From an uncultured Bacteroidota bacterium (lineage in GTDB: Bacteria > Bacteroidota > Bacteroidia > Bacteroidales > P3), in assembly GCA_902774845.1 (NCBI GenBank), contig CACYJU010000015.1, positions 1 through 49,994 on the forward strand: a DNA stretch of 49,994 nucleotides. Direction: 5' to 3'. The notes beneath the pieces were generated by a model, which was given only the letters and a program-made list of their open reading frames with translations, was not told where the DNA came from and ran no database searches. Position numbers and translations under genes: made by a program. Positions 7,604 through 16,880 of this stretch are shown here, one piece after another. The stretch's first letter is position 1. Each line of letters begins with the position of its first letter.

Positions 7604-8797
7604 TTAGGATTTAAGTTTCAATTCGATGGCATCGACTATGTCTTTCGCTACGTCGGTTTTGCTTTTGAGCGACCCTTCGGTGGTGTTGCCGTCGCGGTCG
7701 ATGATGGTCACCTTGTTGGTGTCGGTGCCGAATCCTGCGCCTTTGTCTCTAAGCGAGTTCAGCACAATCATGTCCAATCCCTTGCGCTGCAGTTTGCCTT
7801 GGGCGTACTCCATCTCGTTGGATGTCTCCAGCGCGAATCCCACCAGCATCTGCCCCTCACGTTTGCGTTTGCCGAGGGTGGCGAGTATGTCAGGGTTCTG
7901 TACCAGGCGTATCTCCATCCCTTCGTCGCCCTGCTTCTTCATCTTGCCGTCGTAGACGTTCTCTGGACGGTAGTCGGCCACCGCCGCTGAAAGCACAGCC
8001 ACTTCGCAGCTGTCGAACCGCTCCATGCAGGCGTCATACATCTGCCGAGCCGACTCTACGTCGATACGCTCGATGTTGTGGTGCTTTGCGGATAAAGCGG
8101 TAGGTCCTGTCACCAGGAAGACGTGGGCGCCGCGTTGAGCGAACTCTTCGGCGAGGGCGAAGCCCATCTTGCCCGACGAGTAGTTGCCTATAAAGCGCAC
8201 CGAGTCGATACGCTCGTAGGTGGGACCGGCTGTAATCAATATCTTCTTTCCGCCCATAGGACCTCGCTCGAGGTCTTTGGTCACGATGTCGAATATCCGC
8301 TCAGGTTCTTCCATTCGGCCTTTGCCTACGGCGCCGCATGCCAGCTCGCCTTCGGTGGGCTCGATGATGTGGATGCCCCACGACTTGAGGGTCTCGAGGT
8401 TGCGTCTCACGGCCTCGTTCTCCATCATCTGCGTGTTCATCGCAGGACAGACGTAAAGGGGTTTGCCGCTGAAGGCCAGCAGTAGGGTCGAGAGGGCGTC
8501 GTCGCCTATGCCGCTTGCCATCTTGCCTATGATGTTGGCTGTTGCGGGTGTCACAATCATGATGTCGCCCCAGTCTTTGAGCGACACATGTTCGGTGGAG
8601 TGCTCGTTGACGGGAGCGAAGAGGTCGCTGTAGAGTCGGCGTCCCGAGAGCGTCTCAAGCGTCAGCGGCGTCACAAACTCCAGCGCGTGGCTCGTTGCCA
8701 CACACTGCACCTCGTGCCCCGCCTTGCGGAACAGGCGCACCAACTCCGCGGCCTTGTAAGCCGCTATGCCCCCTGTTATGCCAATGATGACTCGCAT
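7604..8797 (-). CDS. coaBC: Bifunctional CoA biosynthesis protein CoaBC
   Basis: Phosphopantothenoylcysteine synthetase and decarboxylase: joins cysteine to 4'-phosphopantothenate using CTP, then decarboxylates the product (coenzyme A pathway, cytoplasm). The CoaC flavoprotein half (~1-180) shows GITGGIAAYK, His70 in STEHVSL, the PAMN motif (118-121) and the ACGAVGKGRM loop with Cys154. The CoaB half (~185-397) begins at ITAGPTYERIDSVR and includes NYSSGKMG and VTGP. It has the normal length of 397 residues. It lies 71 bp behind rpoZ, an arrangement common in Bacteroidota. Confidence 0.97.
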   Translation of the reverse strand: MRVIIGITGGIAAYKAAELVRLFRKAGHEVQCVATSHALEFVTPLTLETLSGRRLYSDLFAPVNEHSTEHVSLKDWGDIMIVTPATANIIGKMASGIGDDALSTLLLAFSGKPLYVCPAMNTQMMENEAVRRNLETLKSWGIHIIEPTEGELACGAVGKGRMEEPERIFDIVTKDLERGPMGGKKILITAGPTYERIDSVRFIGNYSSGKMGFALAEEFAQRGAHVFLVTGPTALSAKHHNIERIDVESARQMYDACMERFDSCEVAVLSAAVADYRPENVYDGKMKKQGDEGMEIRLVQNPDILATLGKRKREGQMLVGFALETSNEMEYAQGKLQRKGLDMIVLNSLRDKGAGFGTDTNKVTIIDRDGNTTEGSLKSKTDVAKDIVDAIELKLKS

Positions 8798-8868
8798 GTC
8801 TGGTGATTGATGATTAGTGAAGAGTGGTTAGACAAATGATGGTAACCACTATGTTGCTTCGCGAATTC

Positions 8869-9297
8869 TTATTTGTTCTTCGCGATCACCTCGTTCTCGA
8901 GGGCTTCGATTTGCTGCTGCTCTTTGTTCTCTTTTGCAGGGTTGCGGTAGTAGATCTCGTGCTCGAGATACTCCTGAGTTGCAACCAGAACGGGCTTGGG
9001 CATCTGCTCGTAGTGGCGGACGATCTCGATCTGTTCGCGGTTTTCGAAACCCTCGTCCAGTGCGTCGCTGCCGTTGGAGAACTCGGCTATTTTCTTCTGC
9101 AACTCTTTCTTCTCTTCGATGGCGAGCTGGTTGGCACGTTTGGTCAGCATGGCTACGGTCTCGTAGATGTTGCCAGTCTCCTGGCTGAAGTCGTTGGTGT
9201 TGCGTGTTACGGTGGTGTTGATCACCTTGGGTCGGCGTACCACTTTCGAAGTTTCTTCGTTCTGTTCGATTTGTTCTTTCTGATCTTTAACTTCCAT
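8869..9297 (-). CDS. rpoZ: RNA polymerase omega subunit, Bacteroidota type
   Basis: Small core RNA polymerase subunit that helps fold and assemble beta-prime. The start at 9297 (MEVKDQKEQ) gives 142 residues; the upstream in-frame extension is spacer sequence. Family-specific blocks are TTVTRNTNDFSQETGNIYET, the omega signature VAMLTKRANQL, and a phylum-specific tail NREQIEIVRHYEQMPKP followed by EHEIYYRNP. It sits between bamD (110 bp upstream) and coaBC (71 bp downstream), the usual gene order in Bacteroidota, which supports the call. Confidence 0.92.
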   Translation of the reverse strand: MEVKDQKEQIEQNEETSKVVRRPKVINTTVTRNTNDFSQETGNIYETVAMLTKRANQLAIEEKKELQKKIAEFSNGSDALDEGFENREQIEIVRHYEQMPKPVLVATQEYLEHEIYYRNPAKENKEQQQIEALENEVIAKNK

Positions 9298-9407
9298 TGT
9301 TTTATGTTGATATGTTTTATGTTTATACGTTAAAAAGGTTCGCTTCGCTTGAAAGGTTGATAAGTTGATATTGGTTGCGTGATTGTATTCGTAGCGCCTT
9401 ACTGTTT

Positions 9408-10220
9408 TCACTTCCCTCCGTTCTCCAGCTTGGCCAGCGCCGAGCGGCTCTTGGTGTAGATGGATTGGGCGTTGGTGATGTATTTGGAGTTGGCGAAGGA
9501 GGCGGAGAATTTCTCAAAGTCGTTGACCACCTGCTGCAGGCGCTCTTTCATCTTCTCCTCGCGGCTGTTGATGGCATATTCGTAGCCCGACTTGAGCATG
9601 TAGTACATCGCATCCTCACGTTTGTCCGAGTCGGGGTAGTAGTTGATGAAATGCTGGAGGGCGACGTAGGCGGCGTGGTAGGCCTCGATCTTGTAGTAGC
9701 CGTAGGCGATTTCGTAGTCTTTCATCATTAGTTTGTTGCGCAGCTCGTCGAGGTAGCCGTTCACCTCGGGGATATGGACCGACTGCGGGTATTTGTCGAC
9801 AAACTGTTCCATCTCGGTGATGGCCTCTTTTGTGGCTGTCTGGTCGAGGGTGTAGGATGGAGAATCCTGGTACTTGCAGTAAGCCGAGAGGAATAGTGCC
9901 TCTTCGGCGTTGCGGCTGTAGGGGAACTGGCGCACGAAACTCTTGAATTGGTAGGCGGCAGTGTAGTAGTCTTTCTCTTTCAGGAGTGACTGACCATAGT
10001 ACCATGAGATGTTCTCGGAGTAGTCGCGGCCGCGGTAGTGCATGGAGAGGTTCTCGAAAAGTTGGATGGCTTTGGTGTAGCGACCCTGCTCGTAGTAGTT
10101 CATCGCAGCCTTGTATTTGGCGTCGAAGTCGTTGCTTTTGACCAGTTTCTCGGTGCCGTTGCAACCGCATAAAACTATAAGAGACAGTAATATAGCGAAT
10201 ATATGGGCGTTTCTAATCAT
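9408..10220 (-). CDS. bamD: Outer membrane assembly lipoprotein BamD
   Basis: Lipoprotein partner of BamA that inserts beta-barrel proteins into the outer membrane. The 270-residue protein has a lipoprotein signal ending at Cys20 (LIVLCGC; Cys at -2 is slightly unusual) and five TPR-like helical repeats. Motifs such as YEQGRYTKAIQLFENL, YTAAYQFKSFVRQFPYS and AYVALQHFINYYPDS are typical of BamD/ComL. It heads the bamD-rpoZ-coaBC-mltD-uvrA run. A -7 box sits only five bases before the start codon, so transcription may begin at or very near the ATG. Confidence 0.94.
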   Translation of the reverse strand: MIRNAHIFAILLSLIVLCGCNGTEKLVKSNDFDAKYKAAMNYYEQGRYTKAIQLFENLSMHYRGRDYSENISWYYGQSLLKEKDYYTAAYQFKSFVRQFPYSRNAEEALFLSAYCKYQDSPSYTLDQTATKEAITEMEQFVDKYPQSVHIPEVNGYLDELRNKLMMKDYEIAYGYYKIEAYHAAYVALQHFINYYPDSDKREDAMYYMLKSGYEYAINSREEKMKERLQQVVNDFEKFSASFANSKYITNAQSIYTKSRSALAKLENGGK

Positions 10221-10224
10221 AGTG

Positions 10225-10232
10225 CAAAGATA
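10225..10232 (-). promoter_or_regulatory. -7 promoter box directly before bamD
   Basis: On the minus strand this reads TATCTTTG (TAnnTTTG). With the usual ~5-7 base distance to +1, the transcript would start at or within the bamD start codon. No obvious -33 TTTG was found. Confidence 0.55.
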
Positions 10233-10696
10233 ACGCTTTTTTTATATTATTATTGCATATAAGTAAAAATTCCATTTTCTTTCGGAATGGAGGGAATGGG
10301 ATTGGTTGTTTTGATAGGAGTTGGTGTTTTTTTTCTGCTTGGAGAAATGATGACTGTTTATTTTATTGCAGATGCTATATTATTTGTAATCAGTGTGAAA
10401 GGAAGTTTATGTTTTTTGCTTGTTAATGTAGTGAAAAGTGATTGTAATCAGATTGTTATAAATATGTCATTAGGTAGGTATTAGGTTGGTTCTACGTTGG
10501 TACTAGGTTGGATGTCGTTTTCTGGGTGCTTTTTTGTGGCTTGTTGGAAGGGCTTTTTTGTGGGGGTGGGTGATAGATGAACTATAGATAATAGAGGAGC
10601 TAGATAACCTAGAGGCACTAGATAATCTGGGGAATCTAGTGCAACTTGGGAATATAGATGATTTAGAGGGATAGGGGTTATGGTAAAACTGGGCTT
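10233..10696. other. Gene-free spacer with repeat arrays
   Basis: No convincing gene. The left part is T-rich and has only a 65-codon hydrophobic open frame. The right part holds an 11-bp array at 10469-10512 and a looser repetition of CTAGATAA/TAGAGG words at about 10575-10670. No clear terminator was seen for the transporter gene that ends at 10697. Confidence 0.6.
10469..10512. repeat. Four-unit 11-bp array
   Basis: ATTAGGTAGGT, ATTAGGTTGGT, TCTACGTTGGT and ACTAGGTTGGA, contiguous and without indels. The conserved core is TA-GTTGGT. Confidence 0.8.
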
Positions 10697-11683
10697 TTAC
10701 AGGAAGAAGAGGCAGACTCCGGCTACGCTTATCACGGCACCTATGACCTCGCGGAGGCGTACTCGCTGGTGGAAGAGGAGTGCGGCTGGGGCGATGATGA
10801 GCACGGGGGTGAGGGCGAAGAGGGTTTGGGCTATGCCTGTTGAGGTGTACTGGGTGGCGAGGAGGGAGGCACTGACTCCGATGAAAGGACCGAAGACGGT
10901 GGCTCCAAAGACGCACCACATCGCCTTGCGGTCGTGGACGGCGTGGCTGAGTTTGGCGACGGCCTGCTTGTCGAAAAGGAAGTGGAGCAGAGCGAATCCG
11001 GCAAGTCCCATCAAGGCGCGAATCATGGTGGCTGCGAAGGGGACGGTCAGGAATAGGGGCAGAGGCAAGAGAGCGCCGTCGGCGGGCAGGTTGGGGTCGA
11101 CCCCGAGCGAGGCAAGCGAGGCGTCGTAGTGCTGCAGTCCTATCTTGCTCAGTACTAGTCCTCCACCTTGACAGATGCCAGCCATAGCGGCAAAGAAAAT
11201 GCCTTTCTTCGGAAGGGTGAGTTTGAGAGAAGGGCTGGAGTTGTTTTTGTCGCCACCCGCGAGTATGGATAGGGCGATGCCGCTGAGGGTGACAATCATG
11301 CCCAGAATGGCGAGTGGACGCATGGTCTCGCCCAGGAAGAGCCATCCCGTGAGGGCGGCTGTGGGGGCGGAGAGAGTCATGAAAAGCTGGCCGAAACGGG
11401 AGCCGATATAGATGTAGCCTTGCATGAGACAGTAGTCACCGATGACATATCCCACCACACCCGAAAGAAGCAACCATCGCCACGTGGAGCCGTCGGCGAA
11501 GCGAGGCCAAGGTTGTCCCATGATGAGCCAGAGTGTGCCGACAAGCAGCAGAAGAGACATCGACATGCGTACGATGTTGAGCGGGAGCGAGCCCATACGT
11601 TTCGACCCCACCTCGGCGAAGAGGGCTGTGACGGTCCACGAGAGGGCTACAAAGAGTGATATGGTCTCACCGAGAAAGGACAA
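10697..11683 (-). CDS. DMT-superfamily transporter (two EamA domains)
   Basis: Inner-membrane permease of the drug/metabolite transporter superfamily; the substrate cannot be told. The 328-residue protein has about ten hydrophobic segments in two EamA halves (~1-140 and ~170-328), each with the family's helix-rich pattern; YTSTGIAQTLFALTPVLI near the end is typical of the second half. The only start in frame is TTG at 11683, with a stop a few codons upstream. It diverges from guaA and shares no operon with other genes. Confidence 0.85.
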   Translation of the reverse strand: MSFLGETISLFVALSWTVTALFAEVGSKRMGSLPLNIVRMSMSLLLLVGTLWLIMGQPWPRFADGSTWRWLLLSGVVGYVIGDYCLMQGYIYIGSRFGQLFMTLSAPTAALTGWLFLGETMRPLAILGMIVTLSGIALSILAGGDKNNSSPSLKLTLPKKGIFFAAMAGICQGGGLVLSKIGLQHYDASLASLGVDPNLPADGALLPLPLFLTVPFAATMIRALMGLAGFALLHFLFDKQAVAKLSHAVHDRKAMWCVFGATVFGPFIGVSASLLATQYTSTGIAQTLFALTPVLIIAPAALLFHQRVRLREVIGAVISVAGVCLFFL

Positions 11684-11777
11684 GGGGTTATCGCTTTAGT
11701 ACCTGAATGCTTTAGAGGGTCGGTGTAATATAACGAGGGAATGAATATAAAATTATGCTATATATAAATATAATTCG

Positions 11778-11785
11778 TATCTTTG
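11778..11785 (+). promoter_or_regulatory. -7 promoter box for guaA
   Basis: TATCTTTG (TAnnTTTG) lies 22 bases before the guaA ATG, in an AT-rich stretch. The short leader has a weak GCAG...CTGC hairpin. Confidence 0.65.
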
Positions 11786-11807
11786 CAGTTCTTAATCTGC
11801 AAACAAT

Positions 11808-13334
11808 ATGGACTCTATCATTATCTTAGACTTTGGTTCTCAGTACACTCAGCTTATCGCCCGCAAGGTGAGGGAGCTTAATGTATATTGCGAAATTCAT
11901 CCGTTCAACAAGATTCCCGCTCTCACGAAGGATGTGAAGGGCGTCATCTTCTCGGGCAGCCCCTACAGCTGCAACGCCGAGGACGCGCCGGTGCCCGATA
12001 TGAAGGACATCAAGGGCAAGCTGCCGTTGCTGGCCGTATGCTACGGAGCGCAGTATCTCGCCAAATGGGGCGGCGGAAAGGTGCAGCAGTCGAAGATAAG
12101 AGAGTATGGGCGAGCGAACCTGAACTGGATTGACAACGCCTCGCCGCTGATGAAGGGCGTGCCGATGGGAAGCCAGGTGTGGATGAGTCACGGCGACACC
12201 ATCGAGTGCGTTCCCGAAGGCTACAAGTGCATCTGCTCGACGGAGAACGTGAAGTATGCAGGCTACAAGATCGAGGGCGAAGAGACCTACGCCATACAGT
12301 TCCATCCCGAAGTACACCACTCGGTCGACGGACTCACGATCCTGAAGAATTTCGTGGTGGATATCTGCCATTGCGACCAGAGCTGGACTCCCGCTTCGTT
12401 CATCGAGACCACCGTCGCCGAGCTGAAAGCCAAAGTGGGTAGCGACAAGGTGGTGCTGGGATTGAGCGGCGGAGTCGACTCGACGGTGGCGGCGGTGCTG
12501 CTGAACCGCGCCATAGGCCATCAGTTGCATTGCATCTTCGTGGATAACGGACTTCTGAGAAAGAACGAGTTTGAGAGCGTGCTGGAGTCGTACAAGGATA
12601 TGGGCCTCAACGTGAAGGGCGTGGACGCCAAGGATCGCTTCTACTCGGTTCTGGCCGGCGTCACCGACCCCGAGAAGAAACGCAAGGGCATAGGCAAGAC
12701 CTTCATCGACGTGTTCGACGCGGAGGCCAAGCAGATAACCGACGCCAAGTGGCTGGGTCAGGGCACGATATATCCCGACGTGATTGAGAGCAGCTCGGTG
12801 AAAGGGCCGTCGCAGACCATCAAGAGCCACCACAACGTGGGCGGCTTGCCCGACTATATGAAACTGCAGCTGGTCGAGCCGCTGCGCAGCCTCTTCAAAG
12901 ACGAGGTGCGTCGTGTGGGCCGTCAGCTGGGCATAAAAGACGAGCTCATCGGTCGTCACCCGTTCCCGGGTCCTGGATTGGCCATCCGCATCCTCAGCGA
13001 TGTAACGCCCGAGAAGGTGCGCATACTGCAGGAGGTCGACGATATCTTCATCCGCGGCCTTCGTGAGAACGGCCTCTACGACAAGGTGTGGCAGGCAGGA
13101 TGCATGCTGCTTCCGGTTCAGTCGGTGGGCGTGATGGGCGACGAGCGCACCTACGAGAGCGTGGTGGCGCTGAGGGCTGTTGAGAGCGTCGACGGCATGA
13201 CGGCCGACTGGAGCCATCTGCCCTACGAGTTTCTCGCCAAGGTGTCGAACGAGATAATCAACCGCGTGAAGGGCGTCAACCGAGTTGTTTACGACATCAG
13301 CTCGAAGCCGCCTGCAACGATAGAGTGGGAGTGA
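11808..13334 (+). CDS. guaA: GMP synthase (glutamine-hydrolysing)
   Basis: Converts XMP, glutamine and ATP to GMP. The class I amidotransferase domain (1-190) has Cys78 in LLAVCYGAQ and His166/Glu168 in QFHPEVHHS. The ATP pyrophosphatase domain carries the P-loop LSGGVDSTV (from ~219), and the C-terminal dimerisation domain ends KPPATIEWE, the invariant family end. It is full length at 508 residues. It has its own promoter. The next gene is 57 bp downstream and unrelated in function. Confidence 0.98.
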   Translation: MDSIIILDFGSQYTQLIARKVRELNVYCEIHPFNKIPALTKDVKGVIFSGSPYSCNAEDAPVPDMKDIKGKLPLLAVCYGAQYLAKWGGGKVQQSKIREYGRANLNWIDNASPLMKGVPMGSQVWMSHGDTIECVPEGYKCICSTENVKYAGYKIEGEETYAIQFHPEVHHSVDGLTILKNFVVDICHCDQSWTPASFIETTVAELKAKVGSDKVVLGLSGGVDSTVAAVLLNRAIGHQLHCIFVDNGLLRKNEFESVLESYKDMGLNVKGVDAKDRFYSVLAGVTDPEKKRKGIGKTFIDVFDAEAKQITDAKWLGQGTIYPDVIESSSVKGPSQTIKSHHNVGGLPDYMKLQLVEPLRSLFKDEVRRVGRQLGIKDELIGRHPFPGPGLAIRILSDVTPEKVRILQEVDDIFIRGLRENGLYDKVWQAGCMLLPVQSVGVMGDERTYESVVALRAVESVDGMTADWSHLPYEFLAKVSNEIINRVKGVNRVVYDISSKPPATIEWE

Positions 13335-13359
13335 TGTCCGTGCCCGGACGGGGCAGTAA

Positions 13360-13387
13360 TTTGAATTTGAACTTTGAATTTTGAATT
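13360..13387. repeat. 7-bp array between guaA and the LysM gene
   Basis: Four 7-bp units (TTTGAAT, TTGAACT, TTGAATT, TTGAATT) end five bases before the TTG start of the next gene. It is the complement of the YTYTCAA family at 1259 and 25324. Confidence 0.75.
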
Positions 13388-13391
13388 TGGT

Positions 13392-15119
13392 TTGAAAAAA
13401 TTAGTTTTTTTATTGTTGGTCGGTTTGTCGCTGTCGCTGAGTGCGCAGGTGGTGAAGTCCACCACCGTGGGTATGCACAACGGCCGCAAATGCTACATCC
13501 ATATCGTCCAGCCAGGACAGACGGTCTATTCCATCACCAAACTCTACGGGGTGAAGGAGCATGAGGCGATATTGAAGTCGGACATCCACCATATCGCGGT
13601 CGACGACACGGTGTGGATCCCCTGTACCGACTGTGTGGTGAACGCCCAAGCCGCCACCAAGGCCGTCAGCCAGCAACCCGAAAAGAAGGAATATCAGTTT
13701 GTCGTGGTGGAACCTGGTCAGACGCTCTACAGCCTTTCGAAGAAATATAACGTGAGCATCGAGGACCTCAACGAGCTTAATCCCGAACTGAGGACGATGG
13801 GGCTGAAAGCCGGGCAGACGATAAAAGTGCTGGGTAGGGCTCCCGGCCAGCAGTCAGCAGTCAGCAGTCAGCAGCCAGCGACTAATAGTCAACAGGCGGC
13901 TGGCAACAAACAGCAGCCTGCCACACAAGCCAAACCCGCAGGCCGTCAGCCTGCCGCCTACACCCCGAAGGCTCCCGCCGAGCCGGCAGTGGTGTCGCCG
14001 CTGATTGAGCCAGGCAGGATACACGTCTCGCTGCTGATGCCGTTACATCTTGCCGACCTGGATAAAATCTCAACTACCAAGTTCGACATCGACCAACGCG
14101 GAAAGAAGAGCTACGGAGCCTTCGAGTACATCCAGTTCTACGAGGGACTGTTGTTGGGAATGGAACGGCTTGAGAGGATGAACTGCAAGGTGGTGCTGAA
14201 TGTGGTGGATATCACGGGCAAAACCCGTCAGGATATAGAGACGTCGATAAACACCCACGACGTGATGCGGAGCGACTTCATCATAGCGCTTCTGCCGAAG
14301 GAACAGTTTGATTATGCCGCCGAATGGGCGCAGAGAAACCAGATATTCATCGTTAATCCGCTGGCCGAACGCGACGAGATAGTGGAGGGCAACCCCTACG
14401 TGTTCAAGTGCATGTCGTCGGTCGAGGGCGAGGTGAACGAGCTGCTGAAGATGATAGGCGGCATGTCGGGCAAGCCTCACCTGTACATCATCACCTCGGG
14501 TTCGAAGAACGAAGCCCGCTTGAGAGGCATTGTAGAGGAGAAACTCAAAGCCTGCGGCGATATAGCTTACACCTTCTTCGACTGGGCCGCCAACTCCAAG
14601 CTGGTGGCTACCATGAAGAAGACCCCCAACTGCTTCGTGCTGAATATCTACGATGTGAATCGCGACAAGAACCACATCCAGGTGAGTACTCTGCTTAACC
14701 GCATGGCTGCCGCCAAGTCGTCGGGTGTGACACTCGTCTCTCTGGACAACTACCTCCTCAAATACGGCGATATCGACTTCGCTCAGCTGCAGCAGGCCAA
14801 CTATATGACTGTGAACACCGAGCTGGATTATAACGACCCCTCGAAGAAAGATTTCATCGACGCTTTCAACAACCTCTTCAAAGTAGACCCCATAGGTGCC
14901 TATGCGCCGATGGCTCACGATATCATCATCCATTTCGTTTATGGATTGAAGAACCGCGGGACGGAATTCTGGCGCTCTCCCAACCAGTCGAGCGTACCTG
15001 GAATGCTCTGTCCGATGTTCTTCTCGCAGAGCGACAAAGGACATGGATTCGTCAACGAGTCGGCGGTGTTTTATAAACTCTCAAATTTCCGCTTCCAACC
15101 CATCTCAGGAAGATATTAG
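13392..15119 (+). CDS. LysM protein with periplasmic-binding-protein-like domain
   Basis: Predicted periplasmic peptidoglycan-binding protein of 575 residues. There is no ATG; TTG at 13392 gives a clean signal peptide (KKLVFLLLVGLSLSLSAQ), while TTG at 13374 would add six residues. Two LysM repeats follow (VQPGQTVYSITKLYGV and VEPGQTLYSLSKKYNV), then a Gln/Ser/Ala linker partly encoded by a 7-bp array, then a ~380-residue region (from ISTTKFDIDQ) resembling type I periplasmic binding proteins (FYEGLLLGMERL, IALLPKEQ, NPLAERDEI). The stop is three bases before lpxC, so the two are surely co-transcribed. The ligand is unknown; an envelope-sensing or cell-wall role is an inference. Confidence 0.82.
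   Translation: MKKLVFLLLVGLSLSLSAQVVKSTTVGMHNGRKCYIHIVQPGQTVYSITKLYGVKEHEAILKSDIHHIAVDDTVWIPCTDCVVNAQAATKAVSQQPEKKEYQFVVVEPGQTLYSLSKKYNVSIEDLNELNPELRTMGLKAGQTIKVLGRAPGQQSAVSSQQPATNSQQAAGNKQQPATQAKPAGRQPAAYTPKAPAEPAVVSPLIEPGRIHVSLLMPLHLADLDKISTTKFDIDQRGKKSYGAFEYIQFYEGLLLGMERLERMNCKVVLNVVDITGKTRQDIETSINTHDVMRSDFIIALLPKEQFDYAAEWAQRNQIFIVNPLAERDEIVEGNPYVFKCMSSVEGEVNELLKMIGGMSGKPHLYIITSGSKNEARLRGIVEEKLKACGDIAYTFFDWAANSKLVATMKKTPNCFVLNIYDVNRDKNHIQVSTLLNRMAAAKSSGVTLVSLDNYLLKYGDIDFAQLQQANYMTVNTELDYNDPSKKDFIDAFNNLFKVDPIGAYAPMAHDIIIHFVYGLKNRGTEFWRSPNQSSVPGMLCPMFFSQSDKGHGFVNESAVFYKLSNFRFQPISGRY
13848..13882 (+). repeat. 7-bp CAGCAGT array in the LysM protein linker
   Basis: CAGCAGT three times, then CAGCAGC and CAGCGAC, in exact 7-bp phase. 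It encodes part of the Gln/Ser/Ala linker. It is a member of the 7-bp CAG/CTG family also found in four other genes here. Confidence 0.85.
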
Positions 15120-15122
15120 ACA

Positions 15123-16043
15123 ATGGATCAACAGACAACCATACGCATACCATTTCGACTGACTGGCCCGGGTCTTCATACGGGCCGTACTGTGACGGTA
15201 CTGGTTCGTCCGGCAGCCGTTAACTTTGGCATCGCTTTCCGTCGTACCGACCGGGTGAATATCATCACGCAGCACGCTACCGCTGACAAGGTGGGCAGCA
15301 CGGCACGAGGTACCACGCTCGGCTTCGGTCGTCACTCAATAGCTACTATCGAGCACCTTATGTCGGCCCTCCACGGAATGAGGATCGACAATGCTCTGAT
15401 AGAACCCGACGGCGGAGAAATACCCATCCTCGACGGGTCGGCACGTCCTTGGCTGCAACAGCTGCAGCGTGTGGGTACCGTGCAGCTCGATGCTCCTCGT
15501 AAGTTCTTCGAGTTGAAGGAACCCATTCACTTTGAGTATGGCCCCACGGGGTCGGTCTATGATATCGAACCCGATGACCATTTCTCGGTGGAGTGTACCA
15601 TCGAGTTTGCCGATAGCGTGATTGGACGACAACAGGCGGTGCTGAACTCGTTTGACGAGTATGCCGACCAGATTGCACCCAGTCGTACTTTCGTGTTCCT
15701 GCATGAAGTGGAGCCGCTACTGCACCTTAACCTCATCAAGGGCGGCAGCCTCGACAACGCTTTGGTGTTCGTGAACAAGGAACTGGGTACACGCCAGCTG
15801 AAACGTCTTGAAAAAACATTCCACAAGGACGCTTCGCAGTTCAAAGTGCACGACGGACTGCTCAATACCACCGACCTCTACTTCCCAAACGAGCCGGCTC
15901 GTCACAAGCTGTTGGATTTCCTGGGCGACATAAGGTTGGTTGGATATATGATAAAGGGACATTTCAAAGTATATAAACCAGGACATAAAGCCAACAATTC
16001 GTTTGCAAAATACTTGATGAACTATATACAAACAAAATTATGA
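15123..16043 (+). CDS. lpxC: UDP-3-O-acyl-N-acetylglucosamine deacetylase (unfused LpxC)
   Basis: Zinc enzyme for the committed step of lipid A synthesis. Zinc ligands are visible as His78 in TIEHLMSALHG and the pair in RHKLLDFLGD; the general acid His is in GHKANN. The protein is 306 residues, the size of LpxC alone. In many Bacteroidota LpxC is fused to FabZ (~460 residues); here lpxA starts inside the last codons (ATGA overlap), so there is no room for a FabZ domain. It lies three bases after the LysM gene. Confidence 0.96.
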   Translation: MDQQTTIRIPFRLTGPGLHTGRTVTVLVRPAAVNFGIAFRRTDRVNIITQHATADKVGSTARGTTLGFGRHSIATIEHLMSALHGMRIDNALIEPDGGEIPILDGSARPWLQQLQRVGTVQLDAPRKFFELKEPIHFEYGPTGSVYDIEPDDHFSVECTIEFADSVIGRQQAVLNSFDEYADQIAPSRTFVFLHEVEPLLHLNLIKGGSLDNALVFVNKELGTRQLKRLEKTFHKDASQFKVHDGLLNTTDLYFPNEPARHKLLDFLGDIRLVGYMIKGHFKVYKPGHKANNSFAKYLMNYIQTKL

Positions 16044-16828
16044 CTCTCAACGAAATTAACCCCAACGCCAAGATAGGCAAGGATGTTACGATAGGCAATT
16101 TTACCACTATATGCGAGGATGTGGAGATCGGCGACGGCTCTTGGATAGGCCCTAATGTGACCATCTTTCCTGGTGCTCGCATTGGTAAGAATTGCAAGAT
16201 TTTCCCTGGCTCTGTGATAGCTGCGGTTCCGCAGGATCTGAAGTTCGCAGGCGAGTATAGTACCGTCGAGATCGGTGACAACAATGTCATTCGTGAGTGT
16301 TGCACCATCAACCGCGGCACCGCCGCATCGGGCAAGACGGTGGTTGGCAACAACAACCTCATCATGGCGTACGTGCATATTGCGCACGACTGCGTGGTGG
16401 GAGACAACTGTGTGTTCGCCAACAACGCCACCTTGGCTGGACATATCATTGTCGGTGACTATGTCATCCTCGGCGGTAAGACAGCCATACTGCAGTTCGT
16501 CCATATCGGCTCTCACGCCATCACCCAAGGAGGCGCCCTGGTTGACAAGGACATACCACCGTTCGTCAAGGCGGCTCGCTACCCAATCTCCTACGCAGGC
16601 GTGAACACCCTCGGGCTCTCGCGCAGAGGCTTCAGTCAGGAGTCGATAAACACCATCAGCGACATCTACCGCTACTTGTTCCAGAAGGGATTGACGGTCA
16701 GTCATGCTGTCGAGGCTATCAAAGAACAGTATGGACACACCGACGAAGGGAAGGTGATACTCAGCTTTATCGGCGGTGCCAATACAGGCCTGATGAAAGG
16801 TTACTCGTATATGCGCAGGGAAGAATAA
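16040..16828 (+). CDS. lpxA: Acyl-ACP--UDP-N-acetylglucosamine O-acyltransferase
   Basis: First enzyme of lipid A synthesis; transfers 3-hydroxyacyl chains from ACP to UDP-GlcNAc. Left-handed beta-helix hexapeptide repeats fill residues ~8-185, with the catalytic His116 in HIAHDCVVGD. A C-terminal helical domain includes GLSRRGFS. It has the usual length of 262 residues. It overlaps lpxC by four bases, giving a LysM-lpxC-lpxA operon. The queC riboswitch region begins ~50 bases downstream. Confidence 0.97.
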   Translation: MTLNEINPNAKIGKDVTIGNFTTICEDVEIGDGSWIGPNVTIFPGARIGKNCKIFPGSVIAAVPQDLKFAGEYSTVEIGDNNVIRECCTINRGTAASGKTVVGNNNLIMAYVHIAHDCVVGDNCVFANNATLAGHIIVGDYVILGGKTAILQFVHIGSHAITQGGALVDKDIPPFVKAARYPISYAGVNTLGLSRRGFSQESINTISDIYRYLFQKGLTVSHAVEAIKEQYGHTDEGKVILSFIGGANTGLMKGYSYMRREE

Positions 16829-16880
16829 AAACAGATTAATGTGATGGTCTGATTAACAGATATATCCATACAATAAATCC

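Noticed and set aside
10287..10484. A 65-codon hydrophobic open frame in the bamD upstream spacer
   Set aside because: Low-complexity T-rich sequence, no promoter or leader, no recognisable family; more likely a chance frame.
13848..13882. Diversity-generating retroelement variable repeat
   Set aside because: No template repeat or reverse transcriptase is present in the window, and the changes follow a 7-bp unit rather than adenine positions.
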